Shown one piece after another: positions 13,116 to 22,220 of a stretch of 64,000 nt of DNA. The DNA is from Bin5 sp965232575 (lineage in GTDB: Bacteria > Chloroflexota > Anaerolineae > Caldilineales > Caldilineaceae). Each line of letters starts with the position of its first letter. Position 1 is the stretch's first letter. Made by a program: the position numbers and the translations under genes. Location of the stretch: the NCBI GenBank assembly GCA_965232575.1, contig CBDDPZ010000007.1:1-64000 (forward strand), written 5' to 3'. Under the pieces are notes generated by a model. That model saw only the letters and a program-made list of their open reading frames with translations, was not told the DNA's origin and did no database searches.

Positions 13116-14852
13116 ATGAACGTTCCGGCGCTGATGGCAACCTACCAGTTGCGTCAACGAGAATACCTGCTGCGCATTACGCGGGCGATGACCTCGCGGC
13201 TCGATCTGCCGAGCCTGCTGCGGCTGATTCTCGAAAGCGCAGCCGAGATGCTGGCCGCGCCGGCCGGCGTGATCGTACTCGATGACGTAACCGCGGCCGT
13301 CCCCCTGACAGACGGACGCAGCACCGTGGAGGAAGACGAACCCTTTCGTATCCGCGCATCCTACGGGATTCCACGCCAACTCCTGCCCGCGTTTCGTCCC
13401 CTTCTCAAAATCGCCTCGCAGTCCTGGCCGCCAGCGGAAGATCGACTGGCGGAAGAGGAAACAAGCCGCCGTACAATGATCGGCGAATGGGACGCCGGGC
13501 GCGCGCTCGCCGCCGAATTTTCGTTGGGCGATAGCTACCAGCAGGAAATAGAACGCCGCGTTCGTGAGGTTGAGTCGGCGCTGGGCAGCAAGTTGGGCCA
13601 GGTGATCGGACTCCCTCTCCTGTTTGAAGAAGACCTGCTCGGCGTAATCTATCTGTTCCGCGGCGACTCCGCCTTTTCTCCGCTGGACTGGCAGTTCCTG
13701 CAGGGGTTCGCCGACCAGGCCGCGATTGCCGTCCGCAACGCCCGCCTCTACCAGCAGTTGACAACCGAGCGCAGCCGGCTGTCTATGATCGTCCAAAACA
13801 GCGTCAATGGCATGATGATCCTGGCGCCCAACAAGCGGGTGGAGGTCATTAACCAGCCCCTCTCTCAAATGACGGGAATTGCGACTTTTGAAGCAATCGG
13901 GCAACCCTGCGAAAAGGTCCTGCCTCTCCTGAATCTGCAAGGAGAAGATCTGTTCAGCGCTGATTATGACGTAATGTCCTTGCCCGAAAGCGGCGCCCAA
14001 TGCGAAGGAGACATTGTTCTGCCGGAAGGGGGCCAGATCTCGGTCTCCGTAACTTTCATCCCAGTCAAGGACGAGCGTAAGCGGCTCGTGAACATCATCG
14101 CCAGTGTGTTGGATATCACTCGTTTCCGTGAAGAAGAGGAGATGAAATCCACCTTTACCTCGATCATCAGCCATGAGCTGAAGACGCCCGTGGCCCTGAT
14201 CAAAGGTTATGCGCAAACGTTGGCCCGACCGGACGCCGCCTGGGATGCCGAGACAGCCCGGCAGAGTCTGGAAGTGATCGAGGAGGAGGCGGACCGGCTG
14301 GAGGCGCTCATCAACAGCCTGCTCGACGTCAGCCGCATCCAGGCCGGCGGCCTGCGGCTCGAGCGCTCGGACGTGCAAGTGCGGCGGCTGCTCGAGCGGG
14401 TGGCGCAGGATTACCGCACACAGACTGACACCCACGAAATCGCTCTCGATCTTCCGGCCGACCTGCCCGTCATCTACGGCGACGAAGAACGCCTGCGCTT
14501 AGTTTTCACCAATCTGCTCAGTAATGCAATCAAATACTCACCCGATGGCGGCGTCATTCGCATAGGCGGTTGGCACGAAGAGCCGCAGGAAAAGGACGCG
14601 GCCGGCCGGCTTGTGCTCTATGTCGCCGACGAGGGGATCGGCATTCCGGCAAGAGAACTCCCGAAAATATTCGAACGTTACTACCGCGTGGATAGCGGTC
14701 TCCGCCGTGGAACGGCCGGTGTTGGTCTCGGTCTCTTTCTCAGCAAGGCAATCGTCGAGGCCCATCAAGGGGAAATCTGGGTGCGCAGCGACGTGAACAA
14801 GGGCGCAACCGTCTTCGTGGCCCTGCCTGTGGAAGACATCGAATCCACATAG
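13116..14852 (+). CDS. Soluble GAF-PAS sensor histidine kinase
   Basis: 578 residues without membrane segments. Order: a GAF-like domain (~15-212, ending GFADQAAIAVRNARLYQQL), a PAS domain (~222-338, NSVNGMMILAPNKRVEVINQ), a HisKA dimerisation domain with H-box SHELKTP (His ~353), and an HATPase domain with N-box NLLSNAIKYS, G1 DEGIGIP, F-box FERYYRVD and G2 GVGLGLFLSK. All catalytic boxes are intact. It would autophosphorylate in response to a cytosolic signal and pass phosphate to a response regulator, but none is adjacent. The start codon sits 6 nt after a good -10 box and has no Shine-Dalgarno. Confidence 0.93.
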   Translation: MNVPALMATYQLRQREYLLRITRAMTSRLDLPSLLRLILESAAEMLAAPAGVIVLDDVTAAVPLTDGRSTVEEDEPFRIRASYGIPRQLLPAFRPLLKIASQSWPPAEDRLAEEETSRRTMIGEWDAGRALAAEFSLGDSYQQEIERRVREVESALGSKLGQVIGLPLLFEEDLLGVIYLFRGDSAFSPLDWQFLQGFADQAAIAVRNARLYQQLTTERSRLSMIVQNSVNGMMILAPNKRVEVINQPLSQMTGIATFEAIGQPCEKVLPLLNLQGEDLFSADYDVMSLPESGAQCEGDIVLPEGGQISVSVTFIPVKDERKRLVNIIASVLDITRFREEEEMKSTFTSIISHELKTPVALIKGYAQTLARPDAAWDAETARQSLEVIEEEADRLEALINSLLDVSRIQAGGLRLERSDVQVRRLLERVAQDYRTQTDTHEIALDLPADLPVIYGDEERLRLVFTNLLSNAIKYSPDGGVIRIGGWHEEPQEKDAAGRLVLYVADEGIGIPARELPKIFERYYRVDSGLRRGTAGVGLGLFLSKAIVEAHQGEIWVRSDVNKGATVFVALPVEDIEST

Positions 14853-14923
14853 CCCGGCAGCGGGTGATCGTGGCAATGTGAATCACTTCTGCGCTGGTTA
14901 GGCGCGTACAATGAGATTCGGTT

Positions 14924-16057
14924 ATGCAACTCATTCTTGAAAGACGCTTGAGCCGTCCCCGCCACGCAGAGTTCCTTTTCCCCCTGATTGCCCTCGGTCT
15001 GGCGCTCATCTTCAGCGGCATTCTACTGTGGATATTCGGCGCAAATCCATTCGAGACCTATGCGGCCATGGCAACGGGCGCCTTCGGCCAGCGCTACCAT
15101 ATCAGCGAGACGATTCTACGCGCGATCCCTCTCATGCTCACGGGGCTGGCGGTGGGTATTGCCTTTCGCATGTTGTTCTGGAATATCGGCGCCGAAGGCC
15201 AGTTTGTGTGGGGAGTCATTGCCGCCACCTGGGTCGCCCTCTTTTTACCGGAACTGATCGGTGGGATGCCGCAATGGGCCTTCCTGCCGGTCATGATCGT
15301 AGCCGCCTTTGCAGCCGGCGCCATCTGGGGACTGATCCCGGCCTTTCTCAAAACCGCCCTGGGGGTCAACGAGATCATAACAACGTTGATGTTCAACTAT
15401 GTGGCCCTGTTGTGGATGCAATATCTCTACACCGGATCCTGGAAAGATCCCGAAGGCTTCGGCTTTCCCGGCAGCGCCCAGTTCCCTGAACACGCCTGGC
15501 TGCCCCGCCTGCCCATCGACCTGGGCCGGGTCCACTACGGTCTCGTGATCGCGGTCCTGGCGGCCTTTTTGCTCTGGCTCGTCCTCGACCGCACCAAATG
15601 GGGCCTGGAGATCAAGGTGACTGGCAAGAACCCGCTCGCCGCCCGCTACGCGGGAATGAATATCGCCCGCAATGTACTCCTGGTCATGTTTGTTAGCGGG
15701 GGCATAGCGGGGCTGGCTGGATTCAGCCAGGTGGCCGGCGTCGCCCACCGGCTGCAAAATGGAATCGCGGTCGGCGACGGCTTTACCGCAATTATCGTGG
15801 CTTGGTTGGCAAAACTGAACCCCTGGGCCATCCTGTTCGTCAGCATACTCCTGGCCGGACTCAGCACAGGTGGCGATCAGTTGCAGATTACCATGGGGCT
15901 GCCGGCGGCCGTCGCCGGTGTGCTTCAGGGTTCGATACTTTTCTTCGTACTCGGCGCCGACGTCTTTATCAACTACCGGCTGCGAGTGATTCGTACGCAG
16001 CCCCGGCCCGTTTCAAATCCCGCGCCCGTCTCAGGCGGACCGACGCCCGCCGACTAG
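14924..16057 (+). CDS. ABC transporter permease, BMP/nucleoside class (YufP-like)
   Basis: An integral membrane protein of 377 residues with about eight to ten hydrophobic segments. Family signatures of the branched-chain/simple-sugar permease superfamily are visible: LMLTGLAVGIAFRMLFWNIG, EGQFVWG, GVNEIITTLMFNYVALL and VTGKNPLAARYAGMNI. In the BMP class two unlike permeases, a double ATPase and a lipoprotein import nucleosides (or related compounds). It pairs with the next gene, 117 bp downstream. The ATPase and binding protein are not beside it, which is unusual since the set is normally one operon. Confidence 0.88.
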   Translation: MQLILERRLSRPRHAEFLFPLIALGLALIFSGILLWIFGANPFETYAAMATGAFGQRYHISETILRAIPLMLTGLAVGIAFRMLFWNIGAEGQFVWGVIAATWVALFLPELIGGMPQWAFLPVMIVAAFAAGAIWGLIPAFLKTALGVNEIITTLMFNYVALLWMQYLYTGSWKDPEGFGFPGSAQFPEHAWLPRLPIDLGRVHYGLVIAVLAAFLLWLVLDRTKWGLEIKVTGKNPLAARYAGMNIARNVLLVMFVSGGIAGLAGFSQVAGVAHRLQNGIAVGDGFTAIIVAWLAKLNPWAILFVSILLAGLSTGGDQLQITMGLPAAVAGVLQGSILFFVLGADVFINYRLRVIRTQPRPVSNPAPVSGGPTPAD

Positions 16058-16174
16058 ATAAAGCGCAGACCCGTCGCCAGTCACCCGTGCCATACCGGCG
16101 GATTCTGCGCACGGTCTGGCGAAGGGCGTCTGCAGGAGGCTGCCCATTAACACGCATATGAAGGCGTATCAATA

Positions 16175-17131
16175 ATGGAACTCGCCCTTCTTATCTCCAT
16201 CCTGACGGTCACCATTCAGGCCGGCGTCTCTCTTATCTTTGCCGCCGTCGGCGAAATCTACACCGAAAGGGCCGGCGTTCTCAATCTCGGGCTGGAAGGC
16301 ATTCTCATCATGGGCGCTGTCAGCGCCTTTGCCGTTGGCTTTCACACCGATAGTCTGCTGCTGGGCACACTGGCGGCCCTTGTCGTCGGCGGGGCTCTGG
16401 CCTCCATCCACGCCTTTTTGTCCGTTACCCTGCGGGCCGATCAGGTTGTCAGCGGTTTGGCGCTGACGCTCTTTGGCATCGGGCTGAGCAGCTTTCTCGG
16501 CCAGCGCCTTGGCCCGGAAGGCGCGCCGCTCGTTGGCTTGGTCGGCCCGAAATTCAACAAAATGGCGATCCCCGGTCTCGGCCAGATCCCGCTCTTTGGC
16601 CAGGCCATCTTCAACCAGGACCTGCTCGTCTACCTGATGTATCTGACCGTTCCCCTCGCCGCCTTCCTGCTCTACCGCACCCGACTTGGCCTCAACGTAC
16701 GCGCAGTAGGCGAAGACCCGGACACGGCCGACGCAATGGGCATTTCCGTCACGCGCACACGCTATCTGGCCACCATCGGCGGAGGTATGCTCATGGGGCT
16801 GGGCGGCGCCCACCTGAGCCTGGCCTATACACCGGGCTGGACCGAAAACCTCACAGGGGGACGCGGCTGGATCGCCATCGCTCTCGTTATCTTCGCCACC
16901 TGGGATCCGGCGCGTGCGCTGCTTGGAGCCCTCATTTTTGGCGGGGTCAACGCGATTCAGTTTCGACTGCAGGCAGCCGGGGGCGGGGTCATACCTGCAG
17001 CAATGCTGGCGATGATGCCCTATCTTCTGACAGTCGTTGTGCTCACACTCATTACCGTCTATGAGAACGTTAGCCGCCGCCTTGGCGCGCCGGCCGCGCT
17101 CGGCCTGCCCTATATGCGCGGCGAACGTTAG
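16175..17131 (+). CDS. ABC transporter permease, BMP/nucleoside class (YufQ-like)
   Basis: Second permease of the pair, 318 residues and almost entirely hydrophobic. Diagnostic segments are FAAVGEIYTERAGVLNLGLEG, one residue over a common family hallmark, then GALASIHAFLSVTLRADQVV, VRAVGEDPDTADAMGI and GGRGWIAIALVIFATWDP. It probably dimerises with the upstream permease to form the channel for nucleoside or related uptake. Downstream is fumC after only 39 bp, so the three may share a transcript by chance of position; no functional link is evident. Confidence 0.88.
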   Translation: MELALLISILTVTIQAGVSLIFAAVGEIYTERAGVLNLGLEGILIMGAVSAFAVGFHTDSLLLGTLAALVVGGALASIHAFLSVTLRADQVVSGLALTLFGIGLSSFLGQRLGPEGAPLVGLVGPKFNKMAIPGLGQIPLFGQAIFNQDLLVYLMYLTVPLAAFLLYRTRLGLNVRAVGEDPDTADAMGISVTRTRYLATIGGGMLMGLGGAHLSLAYTPGWTENLTGGRGWIAIALVIFATWDPARALLGALIFGGVNAIQFRLQAAGGGVIPAAMLAMMPYLLTVVVLTLITVYENVSRRLGAPAALGLPYMRGER

Positions 17132-17170
17132 CTTCTCTGATCACACAAACAATTGGAGCAGAAAACTCTT

Positions 17171-18562
17171 ATGAGTAGTCAGGAATTTCGCATTGAGCGT
17201 GACAGTTTGGGCGAGGTAAGCGTGCCCAAAGATGCACTCTATGCCGCCCAAACCCAGCGAGCCGTCGACAATTTTCCTATTAGTCCGCTGCGTTTTCCCA
17301 GGTACTTCATCCGCGCGATCGGGCTGATCAAAGGGGCGGCCGCTGCTGTCAATCTCGACCTGGGTCAGCTGGATGCCGAAATGTCAGCGGCAATTCAGAG
17401 CGCCTGCGCCGAAGTCGCGCACGGCGCGCACGACGCCCATTTCCCCCTCGATATCTTCCAGACCGGCTCCGGCACCAGCACAAACATGAACGCCAATGAA
17501 GTCATCGCTACCCTGGCATCCCGGCTCCTGGGACAGAGCGTCCACCCCAACGATCATGTCAACATGGGGCAAAGTAGCAACGATGTCATTCCCTCCGCCA
17601 TTCATCTGAGCGCCTATCTCGCCGTTGTCGAAGAACTCCTGCCGGCTCTCCAGCATCTGCAGGAAACCCTGGACGCCAAAGCCTCAGAGGTAGACGACAT
17701 CGTCACCACCGGACGCACCCATCTGATGGATGCCATGCCTATCCGCTTGAGCCAGGAACTGGGGGGATGGAGCAACCAGATCGACAAAGGCCAGCGGCGG
17801 CTGCGCGACGCGTTGGCGCGGTTGGCAGAACTTGCCCAGGGGGGTACCGCCGTTGGGACCGGCATCAACGCCCATCCCGAATTCGGCGAACGCATCGCCG
17901 CCAAACTGGCCGAAATGACCGATCAGCCGTTCAGGACAAGCGAAAACTACTTCGAAAGTCTGAGCAGCCAGGACGCCGCAGTGGAGCTGAGTGGTCAACT
18001 CAAGACCATCGCGACCTCGCTGATGAAGGTGGCAAACGATTTGCGCTGGATGAACAGCGGGCCGATTGCCGGCATCGCTGAGATCGAGTTGCCTGCCCTG
18101 CAGCCGGGCAGCAGCATCATGCCGGGCAAGATTAATCCGGTTATTCCCGAAGCGGTCGCCATGGTTGCCGCCCAGGTGACGGGAAACGACCTGACAATCA
18201 CCATAGGGGGCCAGTCGGGCACTTTTCAGCTGAATGTAATGCTCCCCGTCATTGGCTACAACCTGTTGCAGAGCATCTCGATCTTGGCCGGCGCCAGCCG
18301 TCTGCTGGCAGACAGAGCCATCGCCGGCTTTACTGTCAATGCAGAGCGGATCGGCCGTCTCGTTGATAGCAACCCGATTCTGGTAACCGCCCTGAATCCT
18401 GTGATTGGATATGAACTGGGCGCGCAGATTGCCAAGACCGCCTATGCCCAAGGGCGTACTCTCAAGGAGGTCGCCCTGGAAATGACCGATCTCAGCGCCG
18501 GCGAACTGGATGAGCTGCTCGACCCCCGCAAACTGACCAAAGGCGGCATTCAGCAACTCTGA
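17171..18562 (+). CDS. fumC: Fumarate hydratase class II
   Basis: Reversible hydration of fumarate to L-malate in the TCA cycle, iron-independent. The protein has the three conserved regions of the fumarase/aspartase superfamily: TGSGTSTNMNANEVIA, TGRTHLMDAMPIRLSQELGG and the signature loop GSSIMPGKINPVIPEA, as well as GGTAVGTGINAHPEF. Closest to FumC in length (463 aa) and in KINPVIPEA; aspartase is the main alternative. The ATG at 17171 is preferred, with GGAG 12 nt upstream. A TTG at 17153 in frame would swallow that site. It is followed by a strong bidirectional terminator. Confidence 0.92.
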   Translation: MSSQEFRIERDSLGEVSVPKDALYAAQTQRAVDNFPISPLRFPRYFIRAIGLIKGAAAAVNLDLGQLDAEMSAAIQSACAEVAHGAHDAHFPLDIFQTGSGTSTNMNANEVIATLASRLLGQSVHPNDHVNMGQSSNDVIPSAIHLSAYLAVVEELLPALQHLQETLDAKASEVDDIVTTGRTHLMDAMPIRLSQELGGWSNQIDKGQRRLRDALARLAELAQGGTAVGTGINAHPEFGERIAAKLAEMTDQPFRTSENYFESLSSQDAAVELSGQLKTIATSLMKVANDLRWMNSGPIAGIAEIELPALQPGSSIMPGKINPVIPEAVAMVAAQVTGNDLTITIGGQSGTFQLNVMLPVIGYNLLQSISILAGASRLLADRAIAGFTVNAERIGRLVDSNPILVTALNPVIGYELGAQIAKTAYAQGRTLKEVALEMTDLSAGELDELLDPRKLTKGGIQQL

Positions 18563-18683
18563 AATCCGACGCCGGACAACTGTACTTCTTCACCGTCTTC
18601 TACGTGACAATGGGATAGAACGTAGAATAGCTCTCATCCCTATCATTTCGGAAGCCTGCGTCGCTGAGCGTCTGTTGGAGAAC

Positions 18684-18718
18684 AAAAAAGGTCCGGCACA
18701 AAGTGCCGGACCTTTATG
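18684..18718. terminator. Bidirectional intrinsic terminator between fumC and the M23 peptidase
   Basis: A perfect 10-bp stem, GGTCCGGCAC / GTGCCGGACC (18690-18699 and 18703-18712), has a 3-nt loop, with AAAAAA on one side and TTTATGTGTTTT on the other. It serves the convergent genes fumC (+) and LysM-M23 (-). Confidence 0.88.
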
Positions 18719-18739
18719 TGTTTTGTAATCCTGTTTTGT

Positions 18740-20077
18740 CTACGGCAGGAAGTAGAATGGATTGCGCGCAGCGCCGTGCTGTCGAATTTCAAAATGCAGA
18801 TGCGGCCCCGTGGAACGCCCGGTATTGCCTACCGTACCCAACTGTTCACCTTTGGCAACGTTTTCGCCCTGGCGCACGTAGACCGTGTTCATATGGGCAT
18901 ACAGCGAGACAAAACCGTTGCCATGATCAATCATGACCATTCTGCCATAGCCGCCATTCCAGCCGTGTGATGCCTTAATGACATAGCCGCTATCGGCTGC
19001 CACGATCGGCGCGCCTGCCCTGGCGCCAACATCGATCGCTCGATGGCCGTGCCAGAACTGCTGGGTAATGTGACCGCTGACCGGCCAGGCAAAGTTTCCG
19101 GAACCTCTGACTGCATTAGCAGGGACCGGCCCTCGATACATTGCCACCTGCCGGGCGACATAGGGCTTGGTACCATTGGGAATGATCAACTGTCTGCCAC
19201 TGTTGATTGGGGAGTTCGCCGACTCCAGATTATTCAGAGGGAATTCAACTATCTCTTCGACGGATACTTTGTATTTCACCGCCAGAGTTGACAGCGTGTC
19301 GCCTGTTCGAACCACATGCATTACGCCGTCAACTGGAGGAATTATCAACTGCTGGCCAGGCCACAACAAATCTGGATTCGACTCCAGTTTTGGATTGGCC
19401 CACAAAATCGTCTCTGGTCTGAGATCATATCGAGCAGCGATCTTCTGAAGATTGTCAGCCGGCAATACTTTGTAAATCTGGATACTGAGTATCCTGGATG
19501 ACGCAGTAACTGCAACCGGTTCCCCCCCCGCTGCTTTTGTCCCCGCGGAAGCAACGGCAGGCTCCCTAGTGTTCCGAGTGAAAGGAAGTACCGCACGCTG
19601 CAGTGCATTGCCAACCTCGACAATCGGATTGCGCTGGGCCAGTTGCGTGTCAGCAGCGGCACTCTCCACAAGCGGAACATCCGCCGGCAGAGTGTGCAGT
19701 GGGAAATTCCAATCGGGGGGATCAACTCGCCTGACAAGTATGACTATCGCTGCTACCATCAGGACTGCAAGATGGCTGGCAAGCCGGATTGGCGCAACCT
19801 GCTCGCGCAAAAAGCTCTGAATGCTTGAAGACAAATTCCCAAGCGCACCGCCGGCCGCATCCGCGAGTCCGGCCGTTCCATCCTCCAGAGCGGTTTCGGC
19901 AGCGCTGTCTGAACTCTGACTTATTTTATTCGGTGATGGACTGGGGCTAAATTCTGAAAAACTACTGGAGACGGAGGATTGATATACTTCCTGATCCGAT
20001 GCGGGGGAACTGTTTGATCGGCGGAAAGTATGATAACTGAATTGGCGTTGTTCTACGTGCTCTTTGCTCTTAAGCAT
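18740..20077 (-). CDS. Membrane-anchored LysM - M23 metallopeptidase (cell-wall hydrolase)
   Basis: 445 residues. A Ser-rich cytosolic N-terminus is followed by one membrane helix (~98-115, LASHLAVLMVAAIVILV). A linker leads to two LysM modules (~200-250, YKVLPADNLQKIAARYDL; ~253-300, HVVRTGDTLSTLAVKYKV) that bind peptidoglycan glycans. The C-terminal M23 (LytM) domain keeps its zinc ligands: HGHRAIDVGA (H and D) and GPHLHFEIR (HxH). It should cleave peptide cross-links at the outer face of the membrane. It is transcribed toward the bidirectional terminator. Confidence 0.93.
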   Translation of the reverse strand: MLKSKEHVEQRQFSYHTFRRSNSSPASDQEVYQSSVSSSFSEFSPSPSPNKISQSSDSAAETALEDGTAGLADAAGGALGNLSSSIQSFLREQVAPIRLASHLAVLMVAAIVILVRRVDPPDWNFPLHTLPADVPLVESAAADTQLAQRNPIVEVGNALQRAVLPFTRNTREPAVASAGTKAAGGEPVAVTASSRILSIQIYKVLPADNLQKIAARYDLRPETILWANPKLESNPDLLWPGQQLIIPPVDGVMHVVRTGDTLSTLAVKYKVSVEEIVEFPLNNLESANSPINSGRQLIIPNGTKPYVARQVAMYRGPVPANAVRGSGNFAWPVSGHITQQFWHGHRAIDVGARAGAPIVAADSGYVIKASHGWNGGYGRMVMIDHGNGFVSLYAHMNTVYVRQGENVAKGEQLGTVGNTGRSTGPHLHFEIRQHGAARNPFYFLP

Positions 20078-20516
20078 ACCACCTGCCCAAGACTAAGGAT
20101 ACAGAACAAAAAAACTGTACCACATTGTACAACAATCGCAAATTTCGAAAGACTGCGGGGCGGGGAGAGGTGGTGCTTTGGGTCTTACTTCTTCCACAAC
20201 CAAGAGTAATTTGGCGGCCATTCAAGACGTTCAAATGGCCCGATTCGCCTCAAGTAATGCCATTATAGGCATAAATCAGGGCCTGTACAAATTGGATCTA
20301 GGGTTTCAACTCGATATTTTCCCCTCAAATGCGGCCAGTTTGAATGCCGTAGGAAAAACGTAGGGTAAGAGCGTCATATTTCTGCAAACCGGTCCATTTT
20401 GCATTGCCCCTCCCTGCTTTTCAGGCTCCGGATCGCCAGCAGGTTCCCTGCCGGCCCGGCTTAGTGAAGTTCCCCTTGATGTTTCGCGCTGATTACCGAT
20501 TCGCCTGTTAAACAAC
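20078..20516. other. Intergenic stretch between rho and the M23 gene
   Basis: No gene, RNA or repeat was recognised in these 439 bp. Short frames are present but lack ribosome binding sites and family similarity. No clear intrinsic terminator follows rho. Confidence 0.4.
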
Positions 20517-21776
20517 TTACTTGATAAGCGTGTCCAGGAATTCCTGGTTGTCTCGCGTTCGGCTGAGGCGTTCCAGGATCGGCAAAATCGCTTCGTTTCC
20601 GCCTCCCATGGCATCGCTCATCCGCCGCAATGTGTAGACCTTCGCCAGCACTTCAGGCTCCAGCATCTTCTCTTCCGCTCGCGTGCTGCTCCGCTCAATA
20701 TCAATGGCCGGGAAGATGCGCCGTTCCGATGTGCGCCGGTTGAGATGCAGCTCCATATTGCCCGTGCCCTTGAACTCTTCGTAAATGACGTCATCCATGC
20801 GGCTGCCCGTATCTACAAGACAGGTCGCGACGATGGTCAGGCTGCCGCCCTCTTCCAAATTTCTGGCCGCGCCAAAAAATCGCTTTGGCGGATAGAGCGC
20901 TGCCGGATCAATCCCGCCCGAAAGAGTGCGGCCCGACGGAGGCACTGTCAAATTGTATGCGCGAGTGAGGCGGGTAATGCTGTCCAGCAATATCACTACA
21001 TCGCGGCAGCTTTCCGTCAGACGTTTGGCTCGCTCCAAGGCCATCTCCGCTACCCGCACATGGTTCTGGACCGGTTCGTCAAATGTGCTGCTGATTACCT
21101 CCGCTTCCACAGACCGATCCATATCCGTAACTTCCTCAGGCCGCTCGCCGATCAACACCACCATCAGATGCAGGTCCTCATAGTTGCTGGACATGCCGTT
21201 GGCAATGCGCTTCAGAATTGTCGTCTTTCCCGCTTTGGGAGGACTGACGATCAGCCCGCGTTGGCCGCGGCCGATCGGAGCCAGCAGATCGATCATGCGA
21301 GTTGCCAGCAAATTCGGTTTGGTTTCCAGGTGGATCTGGTCGTCTGGAAATATCGGCGTCAGTTTCTCAAATACCGGACGCCGTTTAGCCTCCTCCGGGT
21401 CAAGGCCGTTGACCGCTTCAACCTTCAGCAAACCGTAATACTTCTCAGTATCCTTCGGCGGGCGTACCTGACCAACTACGAGATCGCCTGTGCGCAACCC
21501 AAAACGGCGGATCTGACTCTGACTGACATATACGTCTTCCGGCCCCGGGAGAAGATGGTCGCTTCGAAGGAAACCGATGCCGTCCTGTACGATTTCCAGG
21601 ATTCCCCCTCCAAAAATATATCCCTGTTTTTCGGCGTTGGCCCGCAATAACAGAATTATCAGATCATGCTTCTTCAAACGGGTATAACCGCTTATAGCCA
21701 AGGAGCGCGCTATCTCCCTGAGTTCATCCAGAGTGCAGTCCTCCAATTCGGCCATTGTCATACTAAGCGTTTCCAT
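20517..21776 (-). CDS. rho: Transcription termination factor Rho
   Basis: Rho is a hexameric RNA helicase that ends transcription of untranslated RNA. The 419 residues show the N-terminal helical domain (TLDELREIARSLAISGYTRL), the RNA-binding cold-shock domain (GGGILEIVQDGIGFLRS) and the RecA-like core. The core has Walker A SPPKAGKTT, GERPEEVTDM, Walker B DVVILLDSITRLTRAYN, the Q/R loops near PPSGRTLSGGIDP and the closing NMELHLNRR. It lacks the long N-terminal insertion of actinobacterial Rho. ATG at 21776 has AAGGA about 9 nt upstream. Confidence 0.97.
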   Translation of the reverse strand: METLSMTMAELEDCTLDELREIARSLAISGYTRLKKHDLIILLLRANAEKQGYIFGGGILEIVQDGIGFLRSDHLLPGPEDVYVSQSQIRRFGLRTGDLVVGQVRPPKDTEKYYGLLKVEAVNGLDPEEAKRRPVFEKLTPIFPDDQIHLETKPNLLATRMIDLLAPIGRGQRGLIVSPPKAGKTTILKRIANGMSSNYEDLHLMVVLIGERPEEVTDMDRSVEAEVISSTFDEPVQNHVRVAEMALERAKRLTESCRDVVILLDSITRLTRAYNLTVPPSGRTLSGGIDPAALYPPKRFFGAARNLEEGGSLTIVATCLVDTGSRMDDVIYEEFKGTGNMELHLNRRTSERRIFPAIDIERSSTRAEEKMLEPEVLAKVYTLRRMSDAMGGGNEAILPILERLSRTRDNQEFLDTLIK

Positions 21777-22220
21777 TGTTCGTTCCTTGTCAGGCTCAAC
21801 AAATAGTCACTCATTGCTTGCGCAACAGGACAGTTTCATTTGCATACGGGTGAGAGTGCTGAAAGCGCGGGCTGTCGATAAGTCGTGTAGACGATCAGGC
21901 TACACAAAGTGATCTTTGGGGATTGCCCGAATTCGGACAGATTCTCTTAGTGAATTGACTTACGCCAGGGTTGGGTAAATGCGAAAGAGGTGCACTCGAC
22001 GGACTATACAATCGCGTCTACCTCCCATCCGCGACTGTCATCCGCTCTGCTCGGTCATTCTGAATCGATCATCGCCAATTGCGTAAAGAGCAAGCCGGCT
22101 ACTTAACTATGTTCTATTTGGATAGATGAAGCGGACATACATATAGGGCGGAGGCAGACTTGCAGTACCGACAACAAGTATAACAGCCTTTTCAGAATAC
22201 GTCAACTACCATCAATGTTG
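21777..22220. other. Intergenic stretch between rho and the IS cluster
   Basis: This stretch holds the rho leader and promoter region. No second gene is recognised. AT content rises toward the IS. Nothing else was identified. Confidence 0.4.

Noticed and set aside
13008..14435. 475-codon frame antisense to the histidine kinase
   Set aside because: The kinase boxes are intact on the plus strand.
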